Assembly (NCBI RefSeq): GCF_023612255.1
Contig: NZ_CP063231.1
Coordinates: forward strand, 2,338,001 to 2,402,000
Direction of reading: 5' to 3'
Length of the DNA: 64,000 bases
Source of the DNA: Luteibacter flocculans
GTDB taxonomy: Bacteria; Pseudomonadota; Gammaproteobacteria; Xanthomonadales; Rhodanobacteraceae
Both the position numbers and the translations under genes were made by a program. Below are positions 26,668 through 36,357 of this stretch, one piece after another. Numbering within the stretch: the first letter of the stretch is position 1; every line of letters starts with the position of its first letter. The notes under the pieces are model-generated. The model was given only the letters and a program-made list of their open reading frames with translations. It was not told where the DNA came from and searched no databases.

Positions 26668-26685
26668 GTCTCCTTAGATCGGGGA

Positions 26686-26925
26686 CTACCGAACGTTAAG
26701 CACCACCAAGCCGATCCCAGCCAACATGGCCGCGATCGACCCCAGCATCATCCGGGTGCCATCGGGATTCCCCTCCCCGCGCAACCGCTTGATCATGGCC
26801 CACGCAGACGTCTCCGGCAGATGTGCTCTTGCATATCGAGAATAGATCCGCCAATTGGCGATGGATGAAGCCGCCAGGATGAAGATCAGCACCAGACGAA
26901 GTACGTGGTAGTTGGAAGCGGTCAT
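26686..26925 (-). CDS. Small membrane protein
   Basis: The 79-residue protein has two hydrophobic segments (about 8-24 and 58-77) and a basic loop (RLRGEGNPDGTR) between. No family was recognised. The ATG at 26925 begins MTASNYHVLRLVLIF. It stands alone and converges with the hypothetical gene before it. Confidence 0.6.
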   Translation of the reverse strand: MTASNYHVLRLVLIFILAASSIANWRIYSRYARAHLPETSAWAMIKRLRGEGNPDGTRMMLGSIAAMLAGIGLVVLNVR

Positions 26926-27128
26926 GAACAGGTTCCCTCTGTTGGCGGTGAATGCCAATATTAGACGGCATCCGACGTTCGTTGGCCTTTCCGGGCGGTC
27001 TCGGGCTAAGTCATCTAGGGCACGGCGCATGGAGCGCACGCTGACCACGTATGCCAAAATCTCGCCGGCTTGCCGATGCAATTGCAGGATAAAGTCGGCC
27101 GATGCCCGATGGCCATCTGGGACACGAC

Positions 27129-27281
27129 ATGCCCCGCATGAAGAAGAAATCCGACCTGCCCCAGAAGGTCTGCGCTGGGTGCGGCCGGCCCTTCGTATGG
27201 CGCCGTAAGTGGGCGCGTGACTGGGACAACGTACGTTACTGCTCGGACCGCTGTAGAAGCGCAAAATATACATCGCCCTGA
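27129..27281 (+). CDS. DUF2256 small zinc-finger protein
   Basis: Fifty codons encode a basic peptide with [20 protein letters not shown] followed by VRYCSDRCR. The four cysteines (C-x2-C and C-x3-C) and the W/R-rich centre are the DUF2256 signature. The start could also be the ATG three codons later. In other bacteria DUF2256 genes commonly neighbour cryptochrome/photolyase genes and ChrR-type photo-oxidative regulons, so a link with the light-response block near 2-11 kb is plausible. Function is unknown. Confidence 0.82.
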   Translation: MPRMKKKSDLPQKVCAGCGRPFVWRRKWARDWDNVRYCSDRCRSAKYTSP

Positions 27282-27411
27282 TCGCCACCGGCCTCGCTCC
27301 GATAGCGCATCGATTCCACTACCAAGCTATCGTAACGTAGGTGCTGGAGTAGAGCGCCTGCATGATTCACCTGGGTCATTCCATCGTAGTCAGTGCTTGT
27401 ATGGAGTCGCT

Positions 27412-27900
27412 ATGTCGGATCTATCGCCACCCACGTCCCCCGTCGCTGTGTTTGCCCCCGAGGCGCCACCCCGACTAACCCCGAGCAACTATCCCGAGCC
27501 TTACGCTTCGATGATGGCTGGGCGAATCAAGCGCCCCCTGGGCGATCTTTTCGGCCTCCAGGGTTTCGGTGTGAACCACGTAACGTTACCGCCAGGTGCG
27601 ATCTCCGCGTTGCACCATCGCCATTCGGTGCAGGACGAGTTCGTCTTTGTATTGACCGGCGAACTGACACTCGTGCATGACGCAGGAGAGACCACGCTCC
27701 ACGCAGGATCGTGTTCCGGCTTTCCGAGTAACGGTACAGCACATCACTTAGTCAATCGGTCCGACACCGAAGCGATTTATCTTGAAGTAGGCGATCGACG
27801 GCCGGGCGATAGCGTGTCCTATCCAAACGACGATATCAAAGCTGTACGAACAGCCTCGGGATGGCAGTTTGAGCACAAGGACGGACGGCCGTACGGATAG
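27412..27900 (+). CDS. Cupin-domain protein
   Basis: The 162-residue protein has a central cupin with HHRHSVQDEFVFVLTGELTL and a second motif PSNGTAHHLVN. The remainder includes VGDRRPGDSVSYPNDDIKAV, seen in cupins of the putative sugar- or organic-acid-binding type. GGAG precedes the ATG. It is monocistronic by position and its substrate is unknown. Confidence 0.8.
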   Translation: MSDLSPPTSPVAVFAPEAPPRLTPSNYPEPYASMMAGRIKRPLGDLFGLQGFGVNHVTLPPGAISALHHRHSVQDEFVFVLTGELTLVHDAGETTLHAGSCSGFPSNGTAHHLVNRSDTEAIYLEVGDRRPGDSVSYPNDDIKAVRTASGWQFEHKDGRPYG

Positions 27901-28011
27901 GTCGATTATTGCGTTACCGCCCTTTGATGCTCGGTTCGGCTGGCATGGCGTCCGAAGCTTATGGCTCCCCCGATCGCACGCTTAGCGGCCCGTGCCGTCT
28001 TCGAGGGACGC

Positions 28012-30111
28012 TTAGCCCGTCGCAAGAGCTGCAAGCAGCGCCGCCTCATCCTCGGCGATGGCCGCCGCCTCATGAAGGAATGGATCATCATGCCGCTCGG
28101 CCCTGGTACGAATCGGACCGACGGGCCGCTCAAGCGCGGTCAAGCCGTCATCAGCCGCCGCCATCGCGTCGTCCTTGTCGCTCGATCCGGCAAGCGCTTG
28201 CGCGCGGCGACGGAGACCTTCCATCTTGCGCACGTCCGCCTCCCGTGTCGCTTTCCGCTCCGCAAGGTTCAATGACACCGTCGGCCTCTCGGAGATCTGC
28301 CGGTAAGCCTCAAGCCGCTCGACGGCAAGCTTCCACGCTGCGTCATCACCGACCCGGGCGTCATGCTCCTTCATCAGCACGGCCCGGATAGTTGCAAGAC
28401 GCGGATCCTTGTCGAATGCAGTGGCCGCGATGCTCGACTGAGGTAGCGCATTCTTGTAGGTCGACTCGCCAAAATCCCGTTCCGAATAGGTCTGCGGGAA
28501 GACGATATCCGGGGTCACGCCTGAGAGTTGTGTGGTCGTTCCATTGATGCGGTAGAACTGGGCGATGGTCATTTTCAGTTCGCCCAGACCATCGGCATGG
28601 CCGATGCTGTCGAGGTCGACCAGCGTCTGGACCGTTCCCTTGCCGAAGGTCCGCTCCCCCACCACGATGGCGCGGCCACGGTCCTGAAGGTCGGCAGCCA
28701 AGATCTCCGACGCCGAGGCTGAGGCACGGTTTACCATCACGACCAAAGGACCGGTCCATGCGGCCGCGCCGTCCGCCTGTTGAACGTCAGGCGCGCCCTT
28801 TGCGTCCTTGACCTGAACCACGGGGCCCGGCCCGCAGAAAACGCCGCCCAGAGCGACCGCTTCCGAGAGGGAGCCGCCTCCGTTGTCCCGCAGGTCAAGG
28901 ACGATCCCAGCGACGTTCTGGTCTCGGAAATCCTGAATGTGCGCAGCAACGTCCTTACTCACGCTCCGGTAGCTTCCTCCTCTCTTCTTCGCCTCGAAAT
29001 CTTCGTAGAAGGACGGCACCGATAGCACGCCGATCCGGTGCGGTGCAGCGGGCGAGCCAATGTTGATGACACTGGCCTGGACCGCTTGATCCTCGATGCT
29101 GACGTGTTTGCGAACGAGTGTGACAAGACGACCTGCGGCATCACCCTTGCTTTCGTCTGGCAGTATTTCCAGACGCACTGTTGACCCGCTCTTGCCTCGA
29201 ATGAGCGTGACCACCTCGTCTGTGCGCCATCCCGTCACATCTACCATTGGCCCGCTGGCCCCCTGCCCGACAGCTGCAATGCGGTCGCCTACGCCTATCC
29301 GGCCTGACGCCGACGCAGGGCCACCAGGAATGAGCTCCGTGACCTGCGTGTAAGCGTCGTGCTCGCGCAAGTAGGCGCCGATGCCCTCGAGCGACAGCGA
29401 CATCTCCGTGTCGAACTGACGCGCTGCTGTCGGTGAAAAATAATCGGTGTGTGGGTCCATGGCCTGGGCATATGCCTCCATCAACATCTGGAAAGCATCC
29501 TCGGACGTGGTGTTCCGGGCTCGTGTCCCGAGGTTCTGATAACGGTGGCGTAGCGTTTCTCGAATGTCCGCGTCGGCCCGACCCGCGAGTTTCAGCCGCA
29601 GCCAGTCGTCCTTGACGCGCAGCGCCCATCGCGTGTGCAACTCCGTTGCCGATTTCGGCCTCGGGACGCCCTTGCTATCTACGGAAAACGACTCATGCGT
29701 TGAGAAATCCTGCTTCACGTCGAGCGCTGCTGCATCGAAGTCCGCTTTCTCAACCACCCGGTTGAGATAGACGTTGACCGGTGCGAACAACGGCACGAGG
29801 TCGCCCTCTGACAAATGCCGCCCGATGTCACTGCGAACGGTGGATAGATGCTCGATGTCCTCATCCGTGAAGACGATGCGCTCCGGGTCGAGCTCATCGA
29901 TGAGCCCATCGAACACCTGTGCCGAGAGAGCGGCATCCATAGTGCGCGGATTGAGGTGATAACGCTGGAGGAAGGTCATCACCATCTGGCCGGACCTCAC
30001 CTGGGAAGGCGTGGGCATGAGCAGGATGGGGCTGCTCGCAGGAAACGCCCGCGCCGCTGAGATCGGCAGGACAAAGAACAACAGGACATACAAAGGATGG
30101 CGGAACGACAT
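28012..30111 (-). CDS. prc: Tail-specific (Prc/CtpA-type) S41 peptidase
   Basis: This 699-residue periplasmic protease has a signal peptide (LYVLLFFVLPISAARAFP), an N-terminal helical region, a PDZ domain at about 235-310 (YTQVTELIPGGPASASGRIG) and an S41 core with nucleophile Ser in NRASASASEI and general-base Lys in RTFGKGTVQ. A C-terminal DUF3340-like part follows. Prc trims or degrades envelope proteins with exposed nonpolar C-termini, including peptidoglycan hydrolases. Length matches E. coli Prc (682). It sits before a secreted esterase gene on the same strand. Confidence 0.9.
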   Translation of the reverse strand: MSFRHPLYVLLFFVLPISAARAFPASSPILLMPTPSQVRSGQMVMTFLQRYHLNPRTMDAALSAQVFDGLIDELDPERIVFTDEDIEHLSTVRSDIGRHLSEGDLVPLFAPVNVYLNRVVEKADFDAAALDVKQDFSTHESFSVDSKGVPRPKSATELHTRWALRVKDDWLRLKLAGRADADIRETLRHRYQNLGTRARNTTSEDAFQMLMEAYAQAMDPHTDYFSPTAARQFDTEMSLSLEGIGAYLREHDAYTQVTELIPGGPASASGRIGVGDRIAAVGQGASGPMVDVTGWRTDEVVTLIRGKSGSTVRLEILPDESKGDAAGRLVTLVRKHVSIEDQAVQASVINIGSPAAPHRIGVLSVPSFYEDFEAKKRGGSYRSVSKDVAAHIQDFRDQNVAGIVLDLRDNGGGSLSEAVALGGVFCGPGPVVQVKDAKGAPDVQQADGAAAWTGPLVVMVNRASASASEILAADLQDRGRAIVVGERTFGKGTVQTLVDLDSIGHADGLGELKMTIAQFYRINGTTTQLSGVTPDIVFPQTYSERDFGESTYKNALPQSSIAATAFDKDPRLATIRAVLMKEHDARVGDDAAWKLAVERLEAYRQISERPTVSLNLAERKATREADVRKMEGLRRRAQALAGSSDKDDAMAAADDGLTALERPVGPIRTRAERHDDPFLHEAAAIAEDEAALLAALATG

Positions 30112-30147
30112 GATGTATAGGACACCAGCAAGAAAGGAACGGACGCC

Positions 30148-31110
30148 CTATTTCGGATGCCCATAGGGAAGCAGGAAAGTGACAATCGGATTCACAGCTG
30201 CCCACGGCACAGTGTTGTGGGTTTCACCGTCGAAAATCTTGGATTCGAACGCCATATGGTGTTTATCAAAGAATGGCCGAACCTCGGCAGCGAAGTCGCG
30301 CAGATTGCCGACCATACGCACATACTTGATCTCGGCAGCAAGCTTGGATTGATCGACGGGCCAACGGGTCATTCCCGACGACACCTGTTCCTCCAGAGCT
30401 CCGCCCCCTAGAAAAAGGCTCACGGGCTTGGCGCCGTCGGTGATGGCTTTTTCAAATCCAGGGATTTCCTTGAACACGGCACGATCACTGCGCCAGAGCG
30501 ATGGGCTCAGTGCGACATAGGACGTGAAGTAGCCCGGATGGACCAGCATGGTGTGCACCGCGACCTGGCCGCCGAGGGACCATCCAAGTAACGTTTCGTG
30601 AGCGGCATCCACATGCACCATCGCCCTCACCTTCGGCTTGATTTCATCCTGAATGGTCTGCATGAACTTCTCATAGCCACCAAACTTTGGATTGGGTCCA
30701 AGGTCAACAACCACCTTCTTTTCGTAGGCGGAAAGATCTGATGGCGTGAAGTCCAATGTGCGATCCGCGCTGTTGTCTCCGGGTCCGTCCTCGATCCCAA
30801 CAACCACCGCCTGGGCGCGCTCCTGCGCTCCTCCTTGATTCCTGATGGCACCGGCAAAGGTGCCGAAGAGGTTTCCTCCGTCGAGAACGTAAATAGCCGG
30901 GTAGCCGGTCGCGGGTGGGGTGCCGTCTGGAATGTAGACCTTGATGCGATACGACTCGCCATTTTCCGCCGAAACGAAGTCAAAGCTGCGGGTGTGATCG
31001 ATCGTCGCCTTGTCGGTCGGTTCCGGCGGTTCAGCGACCGGCGACGCCAACACGCACTCCAACGGAGCCGCGATCAGTAGAGCTACAAGGCCCAGCGTGT
31101 AACGTTTCAT
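30148..31110 (-). CDS. Secreted alpha/beta hydrolase, esterase-D/enterochelin-esterase-like
   Basis: The 320-residue precursor has a signal peptide (about 1-22), strand/turn YPAIYVLDGGNLF and nucleophile elbow LLGWSLGGQ, characteristic of the putative-esterase (Fes/IroE) family. The C-terminal histidine is in DGETHNTVP. It likely hydrolyses an ester in the periplasm or outside. It lies 36 bp upstream of the prc gene and may be co-transcribed. A related protein is encoded at 36.4-37.6 kb. Confidence 0.82.
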   Translation of the reverse strand: MKRYTLGLVALLIAAPLECVLASPVAEPPEPTDKATIDHTRSFDFVSAENGESYRIKVYIPDGTPPATGYPAIYVLDGGNLFGTFAGAIRNQGGAQERAQAVVVGIEDGPGDNSADRTLDFTPSDLSAYEKKVVVDLGPNPKFGGYEKFMQTIQDEIKPKVRAMVHVDAAHETLLGWSLGGQVAVHTMLVHPGYFTSYVALSPSLWRSDRAVFKEIPGFEKAITDGAKPVSLFLGGGALEEQVSSGMTRWPVDQSKLAAEIKYVRMVGNLRDFAAEVRPFFDKHHMAFESKIFDGETHNTVPWAAVNPIVTFLLPYGHPK

Positions 31111-31183
31111 AAATACCTCAAAAGGGTCTGAAACTATATCCGAGCCAACGCCAGCGAGCCTGCAACGTCAGCGCGGCTCGATG

Positions 31184-32083
31184 TCAGGAGTGCTCGATGC
31201 ACACCGGCTGCATATCATTATTTCGCCGGCCGTGATTGGTGAGCACCACCGCCGCTGCCAACATGGCCAAGAACGCAAGAACACTTCCCTCCGGTCCCAC
31301 CTCACCGCCGGTCAACCAATCCGGACCGGCCGGAACAAACGTGAACAGATGTCCTTGCACACCGTATCCGCTCTCGGCCACACCAAAGAGAGGTGCGCTG
31401 CCGAAGTTCCATCCCGCGTGATACCCAATGGACCACCAGAGCGATCCGGTTCGAAACACAGCCCATGCGAGCAACATGCCCTGGAGGAAAAGCCTCAGTA
31501 GCCAGAGTTTGGTGACACCAGGATTGCCAAGATGGCTCAGCGCGAAAGCTGCGGCAGAACCCACGATGGCAAACGACTTGCCACCGAGACGCTCGAGTGT
31601 CGACAGAATCATTCCGCGATAGAGAACCTCTTCGGCCGCCGCGCCGACGACTGAACATCCGACCCAGCCAAGCGCCACAAGTAGCGCAAATGCGGTGCTC
31701 GACTGAACGTAATCGATGTATCCACATCGAAAAAATGCCAGCGTCACGATGATGGACCCCATCGCGCACGTGCCAGTGAGCAGACCGATAAAGAGCCAGC
31801 GGATGGCCCTCGGCCATTCCGCCCGCCAAGACCGCCAGTTACCCAGCAATCGTCGAACCGCGGCCAGCCCCAATAGATACCACGCGCAGCGGGCGGCAAG
31901 AAAAGCGGTGAAGGGAAGGAGAACGAACGCCTTACCCTTCCCCGTTTCAACAACGCCCCTGCCAACATGGAAAATACGGAGCACGAAGCCATTGACCGCC
32001 GGCTCAGTGAGATGCACGGCAGCGATAACGCACAGTGCAAGTGCACAAGGCACGAATCGGCGTGTGAGGTGTGCAAACCGCAT
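31184..32083 (-). CDS. CPBP-family intramembrane glutamic protease
   Basis: The 299-residue polytopic protein has the three ABI/CPBP motifs: AAAEEVLYRG, FALSHLGNPG and YHAGWNFGSA, supplying the glutamate pair, arginine and histidines of the membrane-embedded active site. About eight hydrophobic segments are seen. Members process prenylated or bacteriocin-related peptides; the role here is unknown. ATG 32083 is preferred because the longer in-frame start adds a Cys/Thr-rich tail unlike the family. Confidence 0.83.
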   Translation of the reverse strand: MRFAHLTRRFVPCALALCVIAAVHLTEPAVNGFVLRIFHVGRGVVETGKGKAFVLLPFTAFLAARCAWYLLGLAAVRRLLGNWRSWRAEWPRAIRWLFIGLLTGTCAMGSIIVTLAFFRCGYIDYVQSSTAFALLVALGWVGCSVVGAAAEEVLYRGMILSTLERLGGKSFAIVGSAAAFALSHLGNPGVTKLWLLRLFLQGMLLAWAVFRTGSLWWSIGYHAGWNFGSAPLFGVAESGYGVQGHLFTFVPAGPDWLTGGEVGPEGSVLAFLAMLAAAVVLTNHGRRNNDMQPVCIEHS

Positions 32084-32171
32084 AACTAATTCACTGAGGA
32101 ACACAGTTGGATACAGGCACCGGATACACGTGCATGTACATGTGCGTGTGCATCGCAAACGGGGATCTGAG

Positions 32172-32975
32172 TTAGATTTGCCTGATCCACGCCGTCAGCT
32201 GCTCCGCCTGCAACATCTCCTCGACGGCGGCGGGCACAACATTGCGAAAGTGACCGGTGTCCGACGGGACAATCTCGATCATCCGCGCGACCATTTCCTT
32301 GGCATCCATATGCCCGAAAGGAGACGACAGCGCCGCGTCGAATTGCTCCCGTAGATCGGCGCGCCGCGTGATGTTCTTCTCTTCGTCGAGCCAGCGAAAT
32401 GGTGTGTCCGCCATGGTCTCATTGAAGCCGGTGAAATAGGCGCCAGGGTTGATCGTCTGGACCTTGATGTTATGACCGGCCAATTCCTGATGAAGCCCCT
32501 CGGCAATGGCTTCAAGGGCGTGCTTGGTAGCCGCATAGACCCCCCAGTTCACGGGAGAGAAAAGCCCGCTCATCGATGAGGTGAAAACAATTTTTGCTCG
32601 CTTGCCTTGCTTGATCCACTGACGGACAAACGCCTGCGTGAGGCCAAGGGGGCGAAATACGTTCACCTCAAAGTTGAGCCGAATGAGATCCAGAGGTGTC
32701 TCAAACACCGGACCGGCTTCACCAATACCTGCGTTGTTCCAAAGCACATCGATATCAAAAGTCTGTGCATGGGCGACATCATAAGGATCAAGAAGATCAA
32801 GCTTCTCCACGCGGAGGTTTGACAGGCCCAGGCTCTTCGCCTTCTCCCGCAACGGGGTGACCTGCGGCGAGATTTGCACCGTCGCTATGACATCGTGACC
32901 GTTCTGGGCAAGGCCTAGCGCCGCCGCCTCGCCAAATCCCGAACCCGCGCCCGTGATCAATATTTTCTTCGACAT
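32172..32975 (-). CDS. SDR-family oxidoreductase
   Basis: This 267-residue classical short-chain dehydrogenase has TGAGSGFGEAAALGLA, NNAGIG, catalytic Ser in FTSSMSG and YAATK. The cofactor site and the Ser-Tyr-Lys triad are intact. Base composition is a little less GC-rich than neighbouring genes. It is part of a same-strand group with the alpha/beta hydrolase at 33.1-34.1 kb, beside a divergent TetR gene, suggesting one regulated unit. Substrate unknown. Confidence 0.88.
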   Translation of the reverse strand: MSKKILITGAGSGFGEAAALGLAQNGHDVIATVQISPQVTPLREKAKSLGLSNLRVEKLDLLDPYDVAHAQTFDIDVLWNNAGIGEAGPVFETPLDLIRLNFEVNVFRPLGLTQAFVRQWIKQGKRAKIVFTSSMSGLFSPVNWGVYAATKHALEAIAEGLHQELAGHNIKVQTINPGAYFTGFNETMADTPFRWLDEEKNITRRADLREQFDAALSSPFGHMDAKEMVARMIEIVPSDTGHFRNVVPAAVEEMLQAEQLTAWIRQI

Positions 32976-33140
32976 GGAATTCCTAGGTATCGTCTGTTCG
33001 CGTTGTGCCTGGATGAGTCGGTAGACGTCTGTCTGGCCGACTCTCCACCAAATGTCTAACCATCAAAGAAGGCGTGCCGGATGCGGAGCTCGCCCGGGAG
33101 CCCGACAACGGGCTGCTTCGGATCTCCGCTCGGGCTGATC

Positions 33141-34136
33141 TCAGACCTGGACTTCCAGCAGGTTCATGCAGAACTTGTGCACAGCATCGACCATCTGTCC
33201 GAGACCGGGCTCTTCCAGGGGATAATGGCCAGCGCCTTCGAGAATCGTAACCTCGACAGGAACGCGCCCGATGCGCCGAAGAGTGAGCTCGCTCAGCTCC
33301 CACGGACTCCAGCGATCTTCCGCCGGCTGGGTAAGTAGAATCGGGCACACGTCGAAATCCTCCAACTCTATCGCCGGCTCATACGACATGTATGTTGAAA
33401 GGAATTTGAGAGACACCCACGCGCCCGCCGAGGTCCTGTCCGCGAGTAAAACCCGGAGTGCTTCGCGATCGTTGACCAGTGCCGACATCTTCCCCGCCAT
33501 CGCCATGGGAAATTTCAAATTTCCCAAGCGCGTCCGGGCGAGAACGTGGACGAACGGGATGCCGACCCGCGCCGTCAGCAGATTCTTCGCCGTCTCGTCG
33601 CGTACTCGGGGCACACGCTGGTCGAGGAAGGTCATACCGACAATCCCCTTGACCCGCCTGTTCAAGGCCGCGACGTGATAGGTCTCCATCCCGCCCGCGC
33701 TGAGGCCATACAGCACCACGGGCCGGTCATCACGGGTAAGCTCTACATTCACGAGGTCACTGGCAATCTCAACCCAGTCTTGATACTGAATCGGGCTGCC
33801 CGAGCCAACACGCGTCATCCCGTAACCAGGCATGTCGATAGCGATGGTTTCGAGACCTCGTTTCGCCAGTGGAGCGCCCAGGATGGTCGACATCTGCCGT
33901 CCATTGGTCCCCACACCGTGCAGCAGGATCACCTTCAAGGGTGCCGTTGCGTTCCGGTAGCAGTCGAGGTGGACGTGATGTTGTCGCCAGGGCCACCACT
34001 CCTCCATCGGCTCCTGACCTGCGCTCAGCTGAAACGGGGTTGGCAGGAATGCCTGGATATCCCGCCAGTGCGGGCACGCGGCATAGCCGGCAAGGGTGTC
34101 GCGGTGTCGGTTCGAGGAATCAACTGGCGGCCGCAC
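33141..34136 (-). CDS. Alpha/beta hydrolase
   Basis: The 331-residue hydrolase has the oxyanion segment LLHGVGTNG, nucleophile elbow LYGLSAGG and C-terminal His in LEGAGHYPLEEPG; the acid lies near AEDRWSPW. No signal peptide is seen. It is divergent from a TetR regulator 42 bp away, which probably represses it. The exact start is uncertain: the N-terminal 40 residues (RHRDTLAGYAACPHWRDI) precede the core fold. Confidence 0.82.
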   Translation of the reverse strand: MRPPVDSSNRHRDTLAGYAACPHWRDIQAFLPTPFQLSAGQEPMEEWWPWRQHHVHLDCYRNATAPLKVILLHGVGTNGRQMSTILGAPLAKRGLETIAIDMPGYGMTRVGSGSPIQYQDWVEIASDLVNVELTRDDRPVVLYGLSAGGMETYHVAALNRRVKGIVGMTFLDQRVPRVRDETAKNLLTARVGIPFVHVLARTRLGNLKFPMAMAGKMSALVNDREALRVLLADRTSAGAWVSLKFLSTYMSYEPAIELEDFDVCPILLTQPAEDRWSPWELSELTLRRIGRVPVEVTILEGAGHYPLEEPGLGQMVDAVHKFCMNLLEVQV

Positions 34137-34178
34137 GACGCTAAATCCAACTTTTGTAAGATTTACTGAAACTAACTT

Positions 34179-34823
34179 ATGTCGGATATCAAGTCAACAG
34201 ACACGAAGAGCCAGAAGTCGCGCGTTCCTGTCCAGGAACGCTCAGCGGCAAGGGTTGCCAAAGTGCTGGAGGTGGCCGAACGGTTACTGGTGGAGGTCGG
34301 CACCGAAAAAATGTCCATCCCAGCGGTTGCCGAGGTGGCCGACGTCCCGAGGGCAGCCATCTACCCCTTCTTTCCAGACAAATACGCCATCTTTTCCCGC
34401 CTCGCCCAGCTCCATATGCAGCGAATGGGGGGCGAATTAGCGAGCTCGTCGGCCGAGCGTGCCCGCACCTGGCAGGAATGGGTGGAGATCGTCATCAAGA
34501 CAAGCGCGAAGTATTACAACGCCAATCCGGCGGCCTGCGTCCTCCTTTTGCGCGGGTCGTTCACCGACGAAGATCATTCAGCGCATGCGGCAAAGAACGA
34601 GACGATCGCCGACCAACTGCGGCGAAAGGCTGAGAGCCTGGGAGAACTCCCTCAACTTCCGAGGAAACCTGACGCAGCGGCCATCGCGGTTGAGCTAGGG
34701 CTCGCCTGCATGAAATACGGCTACGCGCTGGAAAAGCGGATTTCGCCTGCCGTATGTCGTGAGGCTACACGAGCCGTCACTGCCTATCTGATGGCATGGG
34801 ATGCGACGACGTCTTCCCGCTAG
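34179..34823 (+). CDS. TetR-family transcriptional regulator
   Basis: The 214-residue regulator has a TetR helix-turn-helix at about 22-68 (SAARVAKVLEVAERLLVEVG, IPAVAEVADVPRAAIYPFFP) and an all-helical ligand domain. It starts 42 bp from the divergent hydrolase gene, so an operator in that gap would control both. Ligand unknown. Confidence 0.9.
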   Translation: MSDIKSTDTKSQKSRVPVQERSAARVAKVLEVAERLLVEVGTEKMSIPAVAEVADVPRAAIYPFFPDKYAIFSRLAQLHMQRMGGELASSSAERARTWQEWVEIVIKTSAKYYNANPAACVLLLRGSFTDEDHSAHAAKNETIADQLRRKAESLGELPQLPRKPDAAAIAVELGLACMKYGYALEKRISPAVCREATRAVTAYLMAWDATTSSR

Positions 34824-35049
34824 GCGAACATCAGAGTGACACATCCCGGATGTTGTCAGTCACTCCCTGCTAAGGCTGACGGGGGCGGATCACTTCTTCG
34901 CGCGATGAATGTAAGGCGTGGATGCGACTGCTATGCGCAGTGGCCATCGGCACAAGCTCGGGGCGCTGCTTTCGGCTACGCAAGACGTTCTAGGATTATG
35001 GAATCGGCCTCGCGCCCTCACGAGTAAAAGCCGATTCGCACGGCAGCGA

Positions 35050-35397
35050 CTAGGCCTTCTTCAGAAAGCAGACCTTGAGCACCAGACCCTTGATCTTGTC
35101 CGAACTGCCTTCGATGTGTTCAGCGTCCCCGTCGACCAAACGGATGTTACGGATGACGGTGCCTTGCTTGAGGGGAATGGAAGAACCCTTCACCTTCAGA
35201 TCCTTGATCACCACGACCGTATCGCCGTTACTGAGCACGTTCCCGTGAACGTCTCGCGTCACGGCGGCGTGCTCCGCGCCATCCGCCTGCTTCTGCGGCC
35301 ACTCGTGCGCGCAATCGGCACAGATGTACAGATCCCCATCGGGATAGACGTTCTGCATGCCGCACTGCGGGCACGCGGAGGGAGTTGATGTGTTCAC
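35050..35397 (-). CDS. yjdM: Zinc-ribbon protein YjdM (PhnA-like)
   Basis: The 115-residue protein has an N-terminal zinc ribbon (CPQCG...CADCAHEW) and the PhnA C-terminal domain (DTVVVIKDLKVKGSSIPLKQ, GLVLKVCFLKKA). E. coli YjdM, formerly PhnA, is the closest known type and has no settled function; it is not part of phosphonate lyase. The gene is alone. The upstream gap 34824-35049 shows no convincing gene. Confidence 0.9.
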   Translation of the reverse strand: MNTSTPSACPQCGMQNVYPDGDLYICADCAHEWPQKQADGAEHAAVTRDVHGNVLSNGDTVVVIKDLKVKGSSIPLKQGTVIRNIRLVDGDAEHIEGSSDKIKGLVLKVCFLKKA

Positions 35398-35646
35398 GAC
35401 ATTCTCTGTTGTTTTAGGAGAGGCTGGTTTGGGCTACCTGGCCGCCCTAAGGGGAGCAGGCACCAATGGGCGGGGTGGACGTACTCACGCGATTTCCCCC
35501 GTGTAGCGCCCCCTATTATACGATTCCTAACGACGCTCAGCCCCTTATGCCTTTGACCCTGCCCCGCCATCCCGTTCCATCTTCCTTTGTGGAAACGGAC
35601 GTGCATCGTGTAGCGTCTGGAGCGAGAATCACCAAACGGGTGCATC

Positions 35647-36180
35647 GTGGCGGCTGCTGACAGAAAGATTGTGATTGTGTCCGGTGCGCCCGGCGCTGGG
35701 AAAACAACCCTGGCAGTTCCGCTTGCAGCACGACTTGGATTTCCCCTTTTCTCCAAAGACCTCATTAAAGAGACCTTGATCAACGTGTTTGGTGATGCGG
35801 GTGGGGACTTAGCGGCATCACGGAAGATGGGTGGTGCGTCGATGGAATTAATATGGGCACTGGCGCGATACGCGCCACAGGCCGTCCTAGAAGCCAACTT
35901 TAGACCCCGTAGCGACTATGAGCGATCCAGGCTCGCCGGCTTGGATGCCTCTATTATCGAGGTACATTGCGACTGCGGCGAGATGGAAGCCGCCCGTCGC
36001 TTCCGTAATCGCGCCGCTGCCAGCGGCCATCATGCCGCTCACCCACTGAAAGAAATGCTGCCGGAGATGCTCGCCGAGTACGATCAGGCGGTAGGGCTAG
36101 GGATCGTGATCACGGTAGATACGCGGGTTCCAACGAACATTCAGAGCATCGCGCAGGAGATTCTGCGTTCCTTCACTTGA
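35647..36180 (+). CDS. P-loop kinase-like ATPase
   Basis: The 177-residue protein has Walker A GAPGAGKT (13-20) followed by the lid and helical pattern of small nucleotide/shikimate-kinase-like proteins (FPLFSKDLIKETL, AVLEANFRP, EVHCDCGEMEAARRF). It probably phosphorylates a small molecule. The start is GTG; a gene-free 249-bp stretch with a TATTATAC-like sequence (about 35513) precedes it. Confidence 0.75.
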   Translation: MAAADRKIVIVSGAPGAGKTTLAVPLAARLGFPLFSKDLIKETLINVFGDAGGDLAASRKMGGASMELIWALARYAPQAVLEANFRPRSDYERSRLAGLDASIIEVHCDCGEMEAARRFRNRAAASGHHAAHPLKEMLPEMLAEYDQAVGLGIVITVDTRVPTNIQSIAQEILRSFT

Positions 36181-36239
36181 AAGCCCGCTTCCCAAAATTC
36201 GTTTTCGAGGCGGAACCTCGATCCGAAGCCCGGAGCAGT

Positions 36240-36350
36240 ATGCGACTCTTCTTTGCATCCGTCCTCATGGTTGGCGGACTTTACATCCTCATGGGGTGCG
36301 GATCATTGGCGGCGGTTCAAATCCGTCTCCACAGGCGGGAACTACTGTGA
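36240..36350 (+). CDS. Possible 36-residue lipoprotein-like peptide
   Basis: A short frame with GGAG 5 nt before ATG encodes a hydrophobic N-terminus (LFFASVLMVGGLYILMGC) ending in a lipobox-like LMGC, then a short basic tail. It follows the P-loop gene by 59 bp on the same strand. It could be a tiny lipoprotein of the lysis-protein or stress type, or chance. Confidence 0.35.
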   Translation: MRLFFASVLMVGGLYILMGCGSLAAVQIRLHRRELL

Positions 36351-36357
36351 TGCATCA

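Noticed and set aside
36307-36340. T-arm-like sequence GGCGGTTCAAATCCGTC followed by TCCACA, possibly an att site or tRNA/tmRNA remnant
   Set aside because: It lies inside a small frame with a good ribosome site, no other tRNA parts are nearby and it does not match the tRNA-Ser 3' end, so chance similarity is more likely.
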